Shown piece after piece: positions 48,036 to 57,100 of a stretch of DNA of 64,000 nt. Within the stretch, counting starts at the first letter, position 1. Every line of letters begins with the position of its first letter. Origin of the DNA: Pectobacterium polaris (GTDB taxonomy: Bacteria > Pseudomonadota > Gammaproteobacteria > Enterobacterales > Enterobacteriaceae); NCBI RefSeq assembly GCF_002307355.1, contig NZ_CP017481.1, forward strand, positions 3,534,001-3,598,000, read 5' to 3'. The position numbers and the translations under genes were made by a program. Below the pieces are notes generated by a model that saw nothing but the letters and a program-made list of their open reading frames with translations, was not told the DNA's origin and ran no database searches.

Positions 48036-49595
48036 ATGGGCGTAATGAAAACACCTGGCGTATATATTGTTGAGCAGAACGCATTCCCAAACTCTGTTGT
48101 TGAAGTTGCCACTGCGGTTCCCGCCTTTATTGGATATACGGAAAAAGCAGATAATGGTGGTAAATCGTTAAGCAATCAAGGATGGCGCATTACGTCCATG
48201 TCGGAATATCGTCAATATTTTGGCGGCGAACCTCAACATTTATTTGAGATATCCGAAATCAGTACCCCTCCTGATGCCAATACCCGCGAAGCATTTAAGC
48301 AGTCAGGAAAAACCTACCAGATAGCCCAATCAAACACCCGCCATCATCTTTACTACAGCATGCTTTTTTTCTTTCAAAATGGCGGTGGCCCTTGCTATAT
48401 CGTTTCGGTAGGTAATTATTCTGATGATATCGATGCAACCGCATTGAAGGGCGGTATTCTGCCGCTGATCAAAGAACCAGAACCCACCATGCTGCTTATT
48501 CCTGAAGCAATACAGCTGGCTGAAGACGATTGTATTAACGTCGAGCAGGCCATGCTTGGTCACTGTGGCGGCAAGATGAGAAACCGCGTTGCTATTCTGG
48601 ATGTCTGGAACGGTTATAAAGACCGCCAGCATCCTGACGGTGACTGTATCGAAAACTTCCGCTCCAAGCTCGGCACCAATTATCTCGATTACTCCGCCGC
48701 TTATTATCCGTGGCTCAACACCTCCATCGTGCAGGACAGCGATGTCAGTTTCCTCAACATCAGCAATGTCGATAAGCTTGCTGAGCTGCTGAACGCAGAA
48801 GTTGCGGCAATGTTCAGCGACCTGGACGGCCTTTCGGAAGAAGAACTCAGTACCGGTGGTAACAAGCTGAGAGCGACGCGCAAACAGGCGATGCTCGACG
48901 AAATAGCCAGGCTCAGCGCTGACGTTTCGCGACCGGATGCGGTGCTACTGCATAAGATCCTGTCGAATATGAGTCCGTTATACCAAACCGTTATGGCGGA
49001 CATTAAATTCCAGCAAAATATTCTGCCCCCCTCTGCGGCGATGGCCGGTATTTATACCATGGTCGATAACTCTCGCGGCGTATGGAAAGCGCCTGCCAAC
49101 GTCAGCGTTAATGCAGTGGTCTCCCCGACCGTCAATATCAGCGATGACGAACAAGAAGATCTGAACGTCACCACCCAGGGTAAATCAATCAACGCCATTC
49201 GGCCATTTATCGGCGAAGGCACGTTGGTCTGGGGAGCCAGAACCCTTGATGGCAACAGCCTGGACTGGCGCTATATCAACGTCAGACGCACCATGATTAT
49301 GCTCGAAGAGTCCATTAAGCTGGCTTCGAAAGCCTATGTCTTTGAGCCGAATGTCGCCAACACCTGGGTTTCAATGGAAAGCATGCTGGGTAACTTCCTG
49401 TACGGTATCTGGAAACGAGGCGGATTAGCCGGTTCCACGCCGGGTGAAGCATACAACGTGAGCGTGGGTTTGGGTAAGACAATGACCGGCAACGATATTC
49501 TGGAAGGCATTCTGCGAATTACCGTTCTGGTTGCGATGGTTCGACCGGCTGAATTTATCGAAATCACGTTCCAGCAAAAAATGCAGGAATCCTAG
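48036..49595 (+). CDS. eCIS contractile sheath protein
   Basis: A 519-residue sheath protein. The N-terminal handle begins MGVMKTPGVYIVEQNAFPN and SVVEVATAVPAFIGYTEKAD, the classic opening of phage/eCIS sheath proteins. The C-terminal core domain has SPTVNISDDEQEDLNVTTQG, NAIRPFIGEGTLVWGARTLD and YINVRRTMIMLEESIKLASK, the beta-sheet handshake region conserved in T4 gp18, VipB and Afp2-4. In the particle it forms the outer helical jacket whose contraction drives the inner tube. Only one sheath gene is seen, against three in the classical Afp. I chose the ATG at 48036, preceded by AAGG; upstream starts give extra residues not seen in sheath proteins. Confidence 0.92.
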   Translation: MGVMKTPGVYIVEQNAFPNSVVEVATAVPAFIGYTEKADNGGKSLSNQGWRITSMSEYRQYFGGEPQHLFEISEISTPPDANTREAFKQSGKTYQIAQSNTRHHLYYSMLFFFQNGGGPCYIVSVGNYSDDIDATALKGGILPLIKEPEPTMLLIPEAIQLAEDDCINVEQAMLGHCGGKMRNRVAILDVWNGYKDRQHPDGDCIENFRSKLGTNYLDYSAAYYPWLNTSIVQDSDVSFLNISNVDKLAELLNAEVAAMFSDLDGLSEEELSTGGNKLRATRKQAMLDEIARLSADVSRPDAVLLHKILSNMSPLYQTVMADIKFQQNILPPSAAMAGIYTMVDNSRGVWKAPANVSVNAVVSPTVNISDDEQEDLNVTTQGKSINAIRPFIGEGTLVWGARTLDGNSLDWRYINVRRTMIMLEESIKLASKAYVFEPNVANTWVSMESMLGNFLYGIWKRGGLAGSTPGEAYNVSVGLGKTMTGNDILEGILRITVLVAMVRPAEFIEITFQQKMQES

Positions 49596-49674
49596 ATTCT
49601 GACCTCTGCATGACCCGGTGGTTAGCAGTCAATATCGTCAAATATAACGTAGATAGCTTTTTCAGGAGACTCCC

Positions 49675-50145
49675 ATGGCAGATGATGGTTCAGCGCAGTC
49701 CGATACCGTATGGCCAATGCCGAAATTTCATTTCGAAGTGAAATGGGATGGCGGCGCTGGCGCGGGGATGGTTTCAGCATTTCAGGAAGTATCAGGACTT
49801 GATTTAGAAGCACAGCCCATCGAATACCGCGCAGGTAATAGCCCGGTATTTTCGACCATAAAAATGCCTGGCTTGATCAAAAGCGGCAACGTCACGCTTA
49901 AGAAAGGTATTTTTAAAAGTGATAACAAGTTCTACGAATGGTATTCGAAGATCAAAATGAACACGATTGCCCGAACCGCCGTCACCATCAACCTGCTGGA
50001 TGAAAGCGGTGCACCGGTAATGAGCTGGAAGTTAAAAAACGCCTGGCCCACCAAAGTTACCGGCACCGATTTAAAGTCGGACAGTAATGAAGTGGCGGTT
50101 GAAACCATTGAGCTGGCCCATGAAGGCTTAGAAATCGCCGTTTGA
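49675..50145 (+). CDS. eCIS inner tube protein 1
   Basis: A 156-residue tube protein of the T4 gp19/Hcp-like family. FHFEVKWDGGAGAGMVSAFQ and EVSGLDLEAQPIEYRAGNSP are the standard opening, followed by FSTIKMPGLIKSGNVTLKKG and the late strands APVMSWKLKNAWPTKVTGTD. Such subunits stack as hexameric rings to form the inner tube that carries cargo. This is the Afp1-like copy and probably the main tube subunit. The start has an AGGAG ribosome site, 79 bases after the sheath stop. Confidence 0.93.
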   Translation: MADDGSAQSDTVWPMPKFHFEVKWDGGAGAGMVSAFQEVSGLDLEAQPIEYRAGNSPVFSTIKMPGLIKSGNVTLKKGIFKSDNKFYEWYSKIKMNTIARTAVTINLLDESGAPVMSWKLKNAWPTKVTGTDLKSDSNEVAVETIELAHEGLEIAV

Positions 50146-50194
50146 TTTCTTGTGTTGAGCAAAATCTTATTCTCGGGATGGGGAAAGTATCATC

Positions 50195-50671
50195 ATGGTA
50201 ACCGCAAAAGGTACGGGTGCTGCTCAGGGTGATGGTGACTGGCCGCTTCCCGCTTTCTACTTCAGCGTTTCTATCAGTGGCTGTGCCGATGACACAGCCT
50301 TTCAGGAAGTCTCCGGGCTGGAGTTCCAGATAGAAACCGAAGAGTATCGTGAAGGAGGAAATAACCTGGTTTACCATCTGCCTAAGGCGATAAAAAGTAG
50401 CAATTTAACGCTCAAACGCGCGGTAACGGATAAAGCGTCGAAGCTACTTAGCTGGTGTCTAGATATTTTGAATGATGAGCTTTCAAAACCGATTCAGACA
50501 AAAAGCGTCTCGATCAATTTGCTCAATGAGAAAGGAACGACCTGCAAAAGTTGGACGGCCTCTAATGCCTATCCGGTCAAGCTGAAGATGGCACCTTTCA
50601 ACTCAACGCAAAATGACATCGCGATTGAGGAAATTGAAATTTGCTTTCATCATTTAAAAAGGAACTTATAA
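50195..50671 (+). CDS. eCIS inner tube protein 2 (Afp5-like)
   Basis: A 158-residue second tube paralogue, clearly related to the first in PAFYFSVSISGCADDTAFQE, VSGLEFQIETEEYREGGNNL and SWTASNAYPVKLKMAPFNST, but divergent elsewhere. In AFP and PVC the second tube gene (Afp5) makes the ring linking the tube to the baseplate hub. The position just before the DUF5908 and LysM genes fits that role. It starts 49 bases after the first tube gene, and its stop is 2 bases before the next start. Confidence 0.9.
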   Translation: MVTAKGTGAAQGDGDWPLPAFYFSVSISGCADDTAFQEVSGLEFQIETEEYREGGNNLVYHLPKAIKSSNLTLKRAVTDKASKLLSWCLDILNDELSKPIQTKSVSINLLNEKGTTCKSWTASNAYPVKLKMAPFNSTQNDIAIEEIEICFHHLKRNL

Positions 50672-50673
50672 CT

Positions 50674-50844
50674 GTGCCATTAGAAATAAAACAGCTGGTG
50701 ATTAAATCACAAACCATCAACGACGATAATAAAACGCCGTCATACGGTTCCGCTCAACCGGGCGTTGATCCTGAAGATAATTTGCCAGTCACCGTTCGCC
50801 CTTATCACTTTATGCCCGCACCTGATGAAACAAGAGAAAGATAA
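50674..50844 (+). CDS. DUF5908 family small eCIS protein
   Basis: A 56-residue protein starting with GTG at 50674, two bases after the tube stop. Its N-terminus, VPLEIKQLVIKSQTINDD, is the DUF5908 signature (small proteins beginning PxEI-x-ELxIK), which in my knowledge are found next to tube genes of Bacteroidota-type contractile injection systems. It is where Afp6 would be expected. A longer frame from the ATG at 50641 would overlap the tube gene and is unlikely. The tail is acidic and Pro-rich, and the function is unknown. Confidence 0.72.
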   Translation: MPLEIKQLVIKSQTINDDNKTPSYGSAQPGVDPEDNLPVTVRPYHFMPAPDETRER

Positions 50845-50869
50845 ATGATTTAGACAAAGGGAATTCAGC

Positions 50870-51523
50870 ATGGAAAAAATAACAATAAAGTCAATTACGG
50901 CTAAGGGAACCGTTGCCCAGACATTTTCGGCGACGTTAAATCCTAATAGTATTAAGCATAACTTTGGCATTTCCTACACGGATAAAGGCCCCCAACAGCA
51001 AGGTGATATCTCGCCAACTACGGTGTTTAAAGGCTATGAAAGCGAGAAGCTGGACTTCGAGCTTCTGCTCGACGGTACGGGCGTCACCGGAAAAACCAGC
51101 ACAAACACCGTGCAGAAACAGCTGGCTACGCTAAAAAAAGTCACTTATGCCTATCATGGTGAACAGCATGAGCCTAATCCGGTCGTGATTGCGTGGGGCA
51201 CATCTGTAAACTTCCAGGGGCGCCTGACCGCCATCAGTATAAGCTACTCGCTCTTCGATTCCTCCGGCAATCCGCTGCGCGCTACGGTATCGCTTAGCTT
51301 TGCCAAGTATTTAACGCAACAAGAAAAAAGTGCGTTAAAAAAACAGTCCTCCCCCGATTTAACGCATATCATTGAATTCAAAGCGGGAGACACCCTCCCC
51401 ATGATCTGCCATAAGATCTATAACGACAGCAGTTATTACATTGACGTTGCCCGGGCGAATAACCTGGCCAGTGCCAGACAGATTAAGCCCGGAACAAAAA
51501 TTTATTTCCCACCGTTAATTTAG
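50870..51523 (+). CDS. eCIS LysM-containing hub adaptor (Afp7-like)
   Basis: A 217-residue protein. The N-terminal part (about 1-150) is a beta-rich domain (FSATLNPNSIKHNFGISYTD, FELLLDGTGVTG, NFQGRLTAISISYSLFDSSG), like phage gp53/Afp7-type adaptors that join tube and hub. The C-terminus (about 165-217) is a LysM motif: HIIEFKAGDTLPMICHKIY and ARANNLASARQIKPGTKIYF. Such proteins link the first tube ring to the VgrG hub, and the LysM portion may contact the sheath or peptidoglycan. It precedes the VgrG gene by 14 bases. Confidence 0.9.
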   Translation: MEKITIKSITAKGTVAQTFSATLNPNSIKHNFGISYTDKGPQQQGDISPTTVFKGYESEKLDFELLLDGTGVTGKTSTNTVQKQLATLKKVTYAYHGEQHEPNPVVIAWGTSVNFQGRLTAISISYSLFDSSGNPLRATVSLSFAKYLTQQEKSALKKQSSPDLTHIIEFKAGDTLPMICHKIYNDSSYYIDVARANNLASARQIKPGTKIYFPPLI

Positions 51524-51537
51524 ACATCAGGTTAACT

Positions 51538-53331
51538 ATGGCTACCTCTCCATTAAACAATAACAGTTCTGGTGTCACCACCTACATCATTAAAGTGGGT
51601 GGCAAAGCGATTGATAGTTCCATAGGTGTTATCGCAATCCATATTCATTATCAGGTGAATCATATTGCCACCGCTGAGATAACCATTAGCGACGGCGATA
51701 TGCCGACACAACGCTTTGATATCAGCGATGCCGATACGTTTAAGCCGGGTGCGACCATTTCTATTTCCGCTGGCTATGCCAGTGATGAAAAAGAGATTTT
51801 TGCCGGTATTATTATTAGCCATGGGATAGAAATCACTTTAAATAACAGCTCATTCCTTAGCGTTGTCTGTAAAGATCAGGCCATTGCGCTGACGATTGCT
51901 AAACACAGTCAATGTTTTCTCGCTAAATCCGACAGCAACATTATCAGTAGCCTGCTGGCAAAATATTCCAGCATCACGGCCTCCGTCGGCAGCATTAGCG
52001 AATCTCACCCCGAACTGGTTCAGTTTAACAGCACCGACTGGGATTTTATTCTTACCCGGGCGGAGGCAAATGGCTTCGTGGTCACCAACCAGTCGAATAA
52101 GGTGACGGTTGATAAGCCAGCAATAAGCGCTGCCGCGGCCTTGGTCGTGACCTATGGAACCGATTTAATGTCGTTTTCGGCAAAAGTAGACGCCCGAAAT
52201 CAGCTCAGCTCCGTCACCGCTACCGCCTGGGATCCGGCGAAGCAAAGCATGGTGACGGGCACCGGTTCAGCGCAATCCATCTCCGGGCAGGGTAATTTCA
52301 CCAGCAGCGATCTCGCAAAGGTATTGGGCATCAGTGATTACACTCTGCAAACCTCCTCTACCTTGAGCACCGACTCTCTGACGCGCTGGGCGGGTGGTCA
52401 GCAGGTCAAAGCGATGCTGAGTAAGGTACGCGGCAGCGTCACTTTCCAGGGAAACGCCAGCGCTACCATCAACGGTTTACTTGAACTGGCCGGCGTGGGT
52501 GAACGCTACAACGGTTCACATTATGTTAGCGGCGTTCACCACAGCATCGAAAATGGTCAGTGGATCACCACGGCCGAACTGGGGATGTCACCGATGTGGT
52601 CAGCGGATCACCGTGATATAGGTGCACCACCAGCTTCAGGATACCTGCCGCCCGTCGATGGGCTACAAATCGGTGTGGTAACCAAACTGGATGGCGATCC
52701 GGACTCAAACTATCGCCTCCAGGTGAAGTTACCGACGCTAAACAGCGAAGCGAATTTAATCTGGGCGCGGCTGGCCTGCTGGTATGCATCCTCAGGCTTC
52801 GGCAATTTTTTCATCCCGGAAGTGGGTGATGAAGTGATCGTCGGTTGTATCAACCAGGATCCCAGCAGCCCGATTATTCTGGGCTCGCTCTATAGCAGCA
52901 AAAATAAAATGCCGGAAGAGATCACGTCCGACAACTATATCAAGACCCTGGTCACCAAAAGCAAAATGAAAGTTATTTTTGACGACGAGAACAGCGTTAT
53001 GACGTTAAAAACACCTAACGGCAACGCTATCGTTATCAGTGATAAAAATAAATCAATCACCCTGAGCGACCAGAATAGTAATGTTTTCTGCATGGATGAA
53101 AGCGGTATTGCGATCACCAGCAACAAAGATATCACTATCTCAGCCAAAGGGGCCGTCAATATTAGCTCCACGCGTGATACGACCGTTAAGGCCACCGGCG
53201 ACGCCAAAATTTCCGGGTTAAATGTTTCCGCGCAAGCCAACACAGGGTTAACGCTGAAAGGAACGGCAACCGCAGAACTCTCCTGCTCGGGCATTACGAC
53301 CGTCAAAGGCGCCCTGGTCAAAATTAATTAG
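51538..53331 (+). CDS. eCIS hub/spike protein (VgrG-like, Afp8)
   Basis: A 597-residue hub protein. Residues about 10-370 form the gp27-like ring (FDISDADTFKPGATISISAG, SAKVDARNQLSSVTATAWDP and GVGERYNGSHYVSGVHHSIE). Residues about 378-460 are the gp5-type OB fold, with QIGVVTKLDGDPDSNYRLQV, CWYASSGFGNFFIPEVGDEV and PIILGSLYSS. The remainder (about 480-597) is a short-repeat beta-helix spike (NSVMTLKTPNGNAIVISDKN, SGIAITSNKDITISAKGAVN). The trimer makes the central spike, capped by the PAAR protein encoded next. There is no extra C-terminal toxin domain. Confidence 0.94.
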   Translation: MATSPLNNNSSGVTTYIIKVGGKAIDSSIGVIAIHIHYQVNHIATAEITISDGDMPTQRFDISDADTFKPGATISISAGYASDEKEIFAGIIISHGIEITLNNSSFLSVVCKDQAIALTIAKHSQCFLAKSDSNIISSLLAKYSSITASVGSISESHPELVQFNSTDWDFILTRAEANGFVVTNQSNKVTVDKPAISAAAALVVTYGTDLMSFSAKVDARNQLSSVTATAWDPAKQSMVTGTGSAQSISGQGNFTSSDLAKVLGISDYTLQTSSTLSTDSLTRWAGGQQVKAMLSKVRGSVTFQGNASATINGLLELAGVGERYNGSHYVSGVHHSIENGQWITTAELGMSPMWSADHRDIGAPPASGYLPPVDGLQIGVVTKLDGDPDSNYRLQVKLPTLNSEANLIWARLACWYASSGFGNFFIPEVGDEVIVGCINQDPSSPIILGSLYSSKNKMPEEITSDNYIKTLVTKSKMKVIFDDENSVMTLKTPNGNAIVISDKNKSITLSDQNSNVFCMDESGIAITSNKDITISAKGAVNISSTRDTTVKATGDAKISGLNVSAQANTGLTLKGTATAELSCSGITTVKGALVKIN

Positions 53332-53350
53332 CGACAAACGGAGTTGATAT

Positions 53351-53650
53351 ATGCCCTTTGCTGCAAGAATTACGGATCTACAGATATGCCCGATGATAAC
53401 CCCGGCGCTGCCCCCTATTCCTCACGTCGGCGGGCCCATTATCGGGCCAGGCGTCCCCACGGTGTTAATTGGCTCGTTACCCGCCGCGGTTATCGGCGAT
53501 AGCTGCACCTGCGTTGGACCGCCCTCAACTATTGTCAAAGGATCGGCCACGGTGCTGATTGGCAGCAAACCGGCGGCGAGAATGGGCGACACCACCAGCC
53601 ACGGCGGAACAATCACCCTTGGATGTCCCACGGTCATTATTGGCGGTTAA
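53351..53650 (+). CDS. PAAR spike-tip protein (Afp10-like)
   Basis: A 99-residue PAAR-repeat protein: MPFAARITDLQICPMITPAL, PIIGPGVPTVLIGSLPAAVI, GSATVLIGSKPAARMGDTTS and GTITLGCPTVIIGG. PAAR proteins sharpen the tip of the VgrG trimer and bind a metal through conserved His/Cys residues (HGG, GC). There is no toxin extension. Its stop overlaps the start of the gp25 gene (TAATG). In classical Afp the gp25 gene precedes the PAAR gene; here the order is reversed. Confidence 0.94.
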   Translation: MPFAARITDLQICPMITPALPPIPHVGGPIIGPGVPTVLIGSLPAAVIGDSCTCVGPPSTIVKGSATVLIGSKPAARMGDTTSHGGTITLGCPTVIIGG

Positions 53651-54129
53651 TGACCACCGGCGAGGATAGCGTGATATTTATGACAAACGACAACGCATTT
53701 TTAGGCACCGGATGGGCTTTTCCGCCCGGTTTTACCGGACCTAATAATCAGGTCATCATGAGCTCTGACGTACAGGATATAGAACAGAGCTTAACCATTC
53801 TGCTCTCCACTACGCCAGGGGAGCGCCTGATGGCGCCTGATTTCGGCTGCCGAATAAATCAGTTTGTTTTTGAAGAGCTCACCCAGACGGTATTAACCCA
53901 GCTGGCCTCTGAAATTCGCCATGCCATTCTATTTTTCGAATCACGCATCAACGTTGAGGATGTCCATTTTTTACCCGAGCCGCTCTCCGGGAAATTACTG
54001 ATTCAAATTGACTACAGCGTTATCACCACCAATACGCGCAGTAACATGGTTTACCCCTTCTATTTAAACGAAGGTACGCTGGTCTCGCCTCAGCTGCTGC
54101 CGTTATCGAATGAGTGGGATATCGCATAA
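53650..54129 (+). CDS. gp25-like baseplate wedge protein (Afp9-like)
   Basis: A 159-residue member of the gp25/IraD wedge family: FLGTGWAFPPGFTGPNNQVI, VQDIEQSLTILLSTTPGERL and MAPDFGCRINQFVFEEL, which carries the conserved EPR-type region (here GERLMAPDFG). The end is YPFYLNEGT. It connects the hub to the wedges and contacts the first sheath ring. I chose the ATG at 53650, overlapping the PAAR stop; the ATG at 53680 is an alternative. Its stop overlaps the start of the next gene in TAATG. Confidence 0.92.
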   Translation: MTTGEDSVIFMTNDNAFLGTGWAFPPGFTGPNNQVIMSSDVQDIEQSLTILLSTTPGERLMAPDFGCRINQFVFEELTQTVLTQLASEIRHAILFFESRINVEDVHFLPEPLSGKLLIQIDYSVITTNTRSNMVYPFYLNEGTLVSPQLLPLSNEWDIA

Positions 54130-57100
54130 TGACCTCAAGACAGCAGCGTCAGGATGAGGCGATAAATTCATCCCTGTTCACCCCACACGAGCTCAGCTTT
54201 GAGCAGTTAGTCGACTGGGCGCATCACTTTGCCCAGCAGCTGCCCTTCAGAAATCTGCAGGACCAGCCGGATGGCAACTGGGGTAATCTATTTCACAAAA
54301 GTGAGATTGTGGTCTGCGCTGCTATTTCAACCAGTGATACAAAGCATATCCAGACGCTATTTAAGCAGGCACTGGCGCAGCGTGAAGATGCCACCATTGC
54401 GTTTTTATTTATTCTGTTAAAACGTTTACAGGCCTGGTATCAACACCTGCCCGGCACGCCAGAAACGGCATACCAGTTTAAATACTACCTGTTACATGAA
54501 TATCAACATCACCTCTCGCTGCCGCTCAGTCTGGTAATAACCCGTTTACCCGAGCGATTTCGCCATCACGTTCAGGAGCTCGATCCGCTGTGGAATCTTG
54601 ATCAGCATAAGGTCGATACCGCCTCGCCCGTATTGCAGCACAGCAGCTTTATGGAACAACTGCGCCACTGCTTTGCAAAAATAGTCTATGTCATTGAACA
54701 GATAAAACAGCAGAGCCAGCAGGTGCTACAGGCCGCTTTAGTCCATCAGGAAAATAACCCGCAGCAGGCGCTTTATTTTGCCTTTCTGAAATTGTTTGAA
54801 CGCGCGCAACAAAGCCTTAATCAGTTCACGGAAAAGCATCTGCAGTTTTATTACCGCCAGGTTCTGCAGCAGGATAAACAATCCACCCCGGACAACGCGG
54901 TGTACTTAAAGCTGTTATTAAACCCTCAGGCCAACAGCACGATTCAATTTGAGCAGGGAGCTGAATTTAGTCCCGGTGACGACCCTGACTTTAAGCCGAT
55001 CGTTTACCGCAGTCTTTACCCGATCGAGGTTACGGATGCCGAGGTGTCGCACATCTTTAACCTCACGCTACAGCGCGATCCGCTCGTGTCACCCGAAAAA
55101 GAGACGGGTCTGGTATGCGGGGTTAGCGGGCAACAGGTGCAGGTGACGGCTGGCGCCAGCGGTGATAATTTCCCCAAAGCTCAGCGGTTCAATATCTTCA
55201 ACAACAAATATAAAACCGAAGACAGCACCCAACCGATGGGGTTGATTATCTCCGACCCCTTATTTTCTATGCAGCAGGGTAACCGCATTATCGAAATCGT
55301 GGTGCATCTTAAAGAGGTGCGTTCGAGCATCGTTGCTCAGGAATTACTGGCCGTGGATGATAATAAGCAAACCGCCGCCGCGTTAAGCCGAATATTTGCG
55401 CAGCTGCTCTCCGTGCATAGCCATCTGTTCGAAGACTGGGCTGCCCGCATAACCGCCAGGGGCCTGACAAAACAGATTAGTCAGGAAGAGCTTAGCCAGT
55501 TTCGTCAGCTCAGAGCGTCACAGCGAGTCTGGGTCGCCTACAAATTATTTTATCTGCAAACGCTGCACTATATCTGTTCAACCCCGGAGAAAGGGGTGCA
55601 GTACGGTTTATCAAAAACAGACCTGCTCTTTCGTATCATCGGTCAGATGGTAAGCCGACGCTGCCTTTATACGGCGCCATGGTTAACCCAAACGGATATT
55701 GCAACCGCCCTGACCGCTTTAAAACCGATTCTTGCCACCGATCCTACGGCTTACACCACCATTGAAGAGCTGCTCAGTCACTCCTCTACAGCCGCTTTTT
55801 ACCAGTTGTTCCAGGGCGTTTTTCATATTGAAGCTTCAACTGAAAACGGTTGGGAGGTGCTTGATAAGGTAGAAATTTACCCCTGCACCAGCCATGAGTG
55901 CCAGGCGGGGTTCAAGGTGAGATGTCATATTGATACCGGCTTTGCGCCCGTGGTCCCGCGTCAGGCCCATCTCCCTCACAGCGCATCGCTAAAAATAACC
56001 CTGAAGCGGCAAAGCAACTGCTTCCCCTACGCCATTTTCCGTGATTTTGAATTATCAAAACTGGTGATGACAACCCAGGTAAGCGGCGTAACCCAGATGC
56101 AGTTATTTAACCCTGAAGGGCAAGTTGACTCCTCACAGCCCTTCTTCTTATTTGGCTCTCAGCCTTATGTTGACGCTTATGTGGTTATGGCGAACGAAGA
56201 GATTGCCCGCAAATCCATCAGTCAGCTATCGCTGCACCTGGACTGGGGAGGCCTGCCTCGGAGTTCAGACGGTTTCAAACAGTACTATGCGCAATATTCT
56301 TACCCCTACAGCAACGCCAGTTTTCAGATGCGTGCTGAAGTACTCAGCAACGGGCAGTGGGTTGAATTCGGCCCCGCAGACTTTGCGTTATTTACCCCGG
56401 CACGCGGCGCGCTACATCATGACCGGCATCTTCATTTCTCAAACATGAGAAATGGCTACACCCCCGTGACCCGCCCCTGGCCGAAAACGCCCTATAGCAA
56501 CCAGTCTGGCTTACGTAACGGGCTGTTTAAGCTTTTGCTCACGGGCCCGGAACCGGCATTCGGTCATAAAGACTATGCGCCCTTACTGAGCGACACGCTG
56601 ACCTATAACGTCACCAAAAAGCATAAAAAGATCCTGCCCAATCAGCCCTATACGCCGTTAGTCACCCATATTTCCATCGACTATTCGGCGCAATCAACCA
56701 TTGATTTATTAAGCGTCGACGCGCACAGCCAGAGTGAGATCCTGCACCTGCACCCGTTTGGCGAAAACGTTATTTATCCGCCCAGGCAAACCCGCCAGCT
56801 CCACCGGCCTCGGTTCTTCCCGAACTACCAGGAGGATAGCCACTGTTTTATCGGTATCACCGCCAGTGAGCTGTCGGGATATTTAAATATTTTCTTCGTA
56901 TTTGACGGTAGCTCCCGGCTGCTGATGCCCTGGCCATCCACCGCCTATCGCTGGTATTACCTGGTGGATAATCAATGGCAGGCGCTCAACCCGCATCAGA
57001 TTATTCATGATACTACCCTCAATTTTCTGACGACCGGCATTGTCACCTTAGATCTGCCGAATGACATCAATACGGACCACAGCGTGATGCCGTCGGGCCT

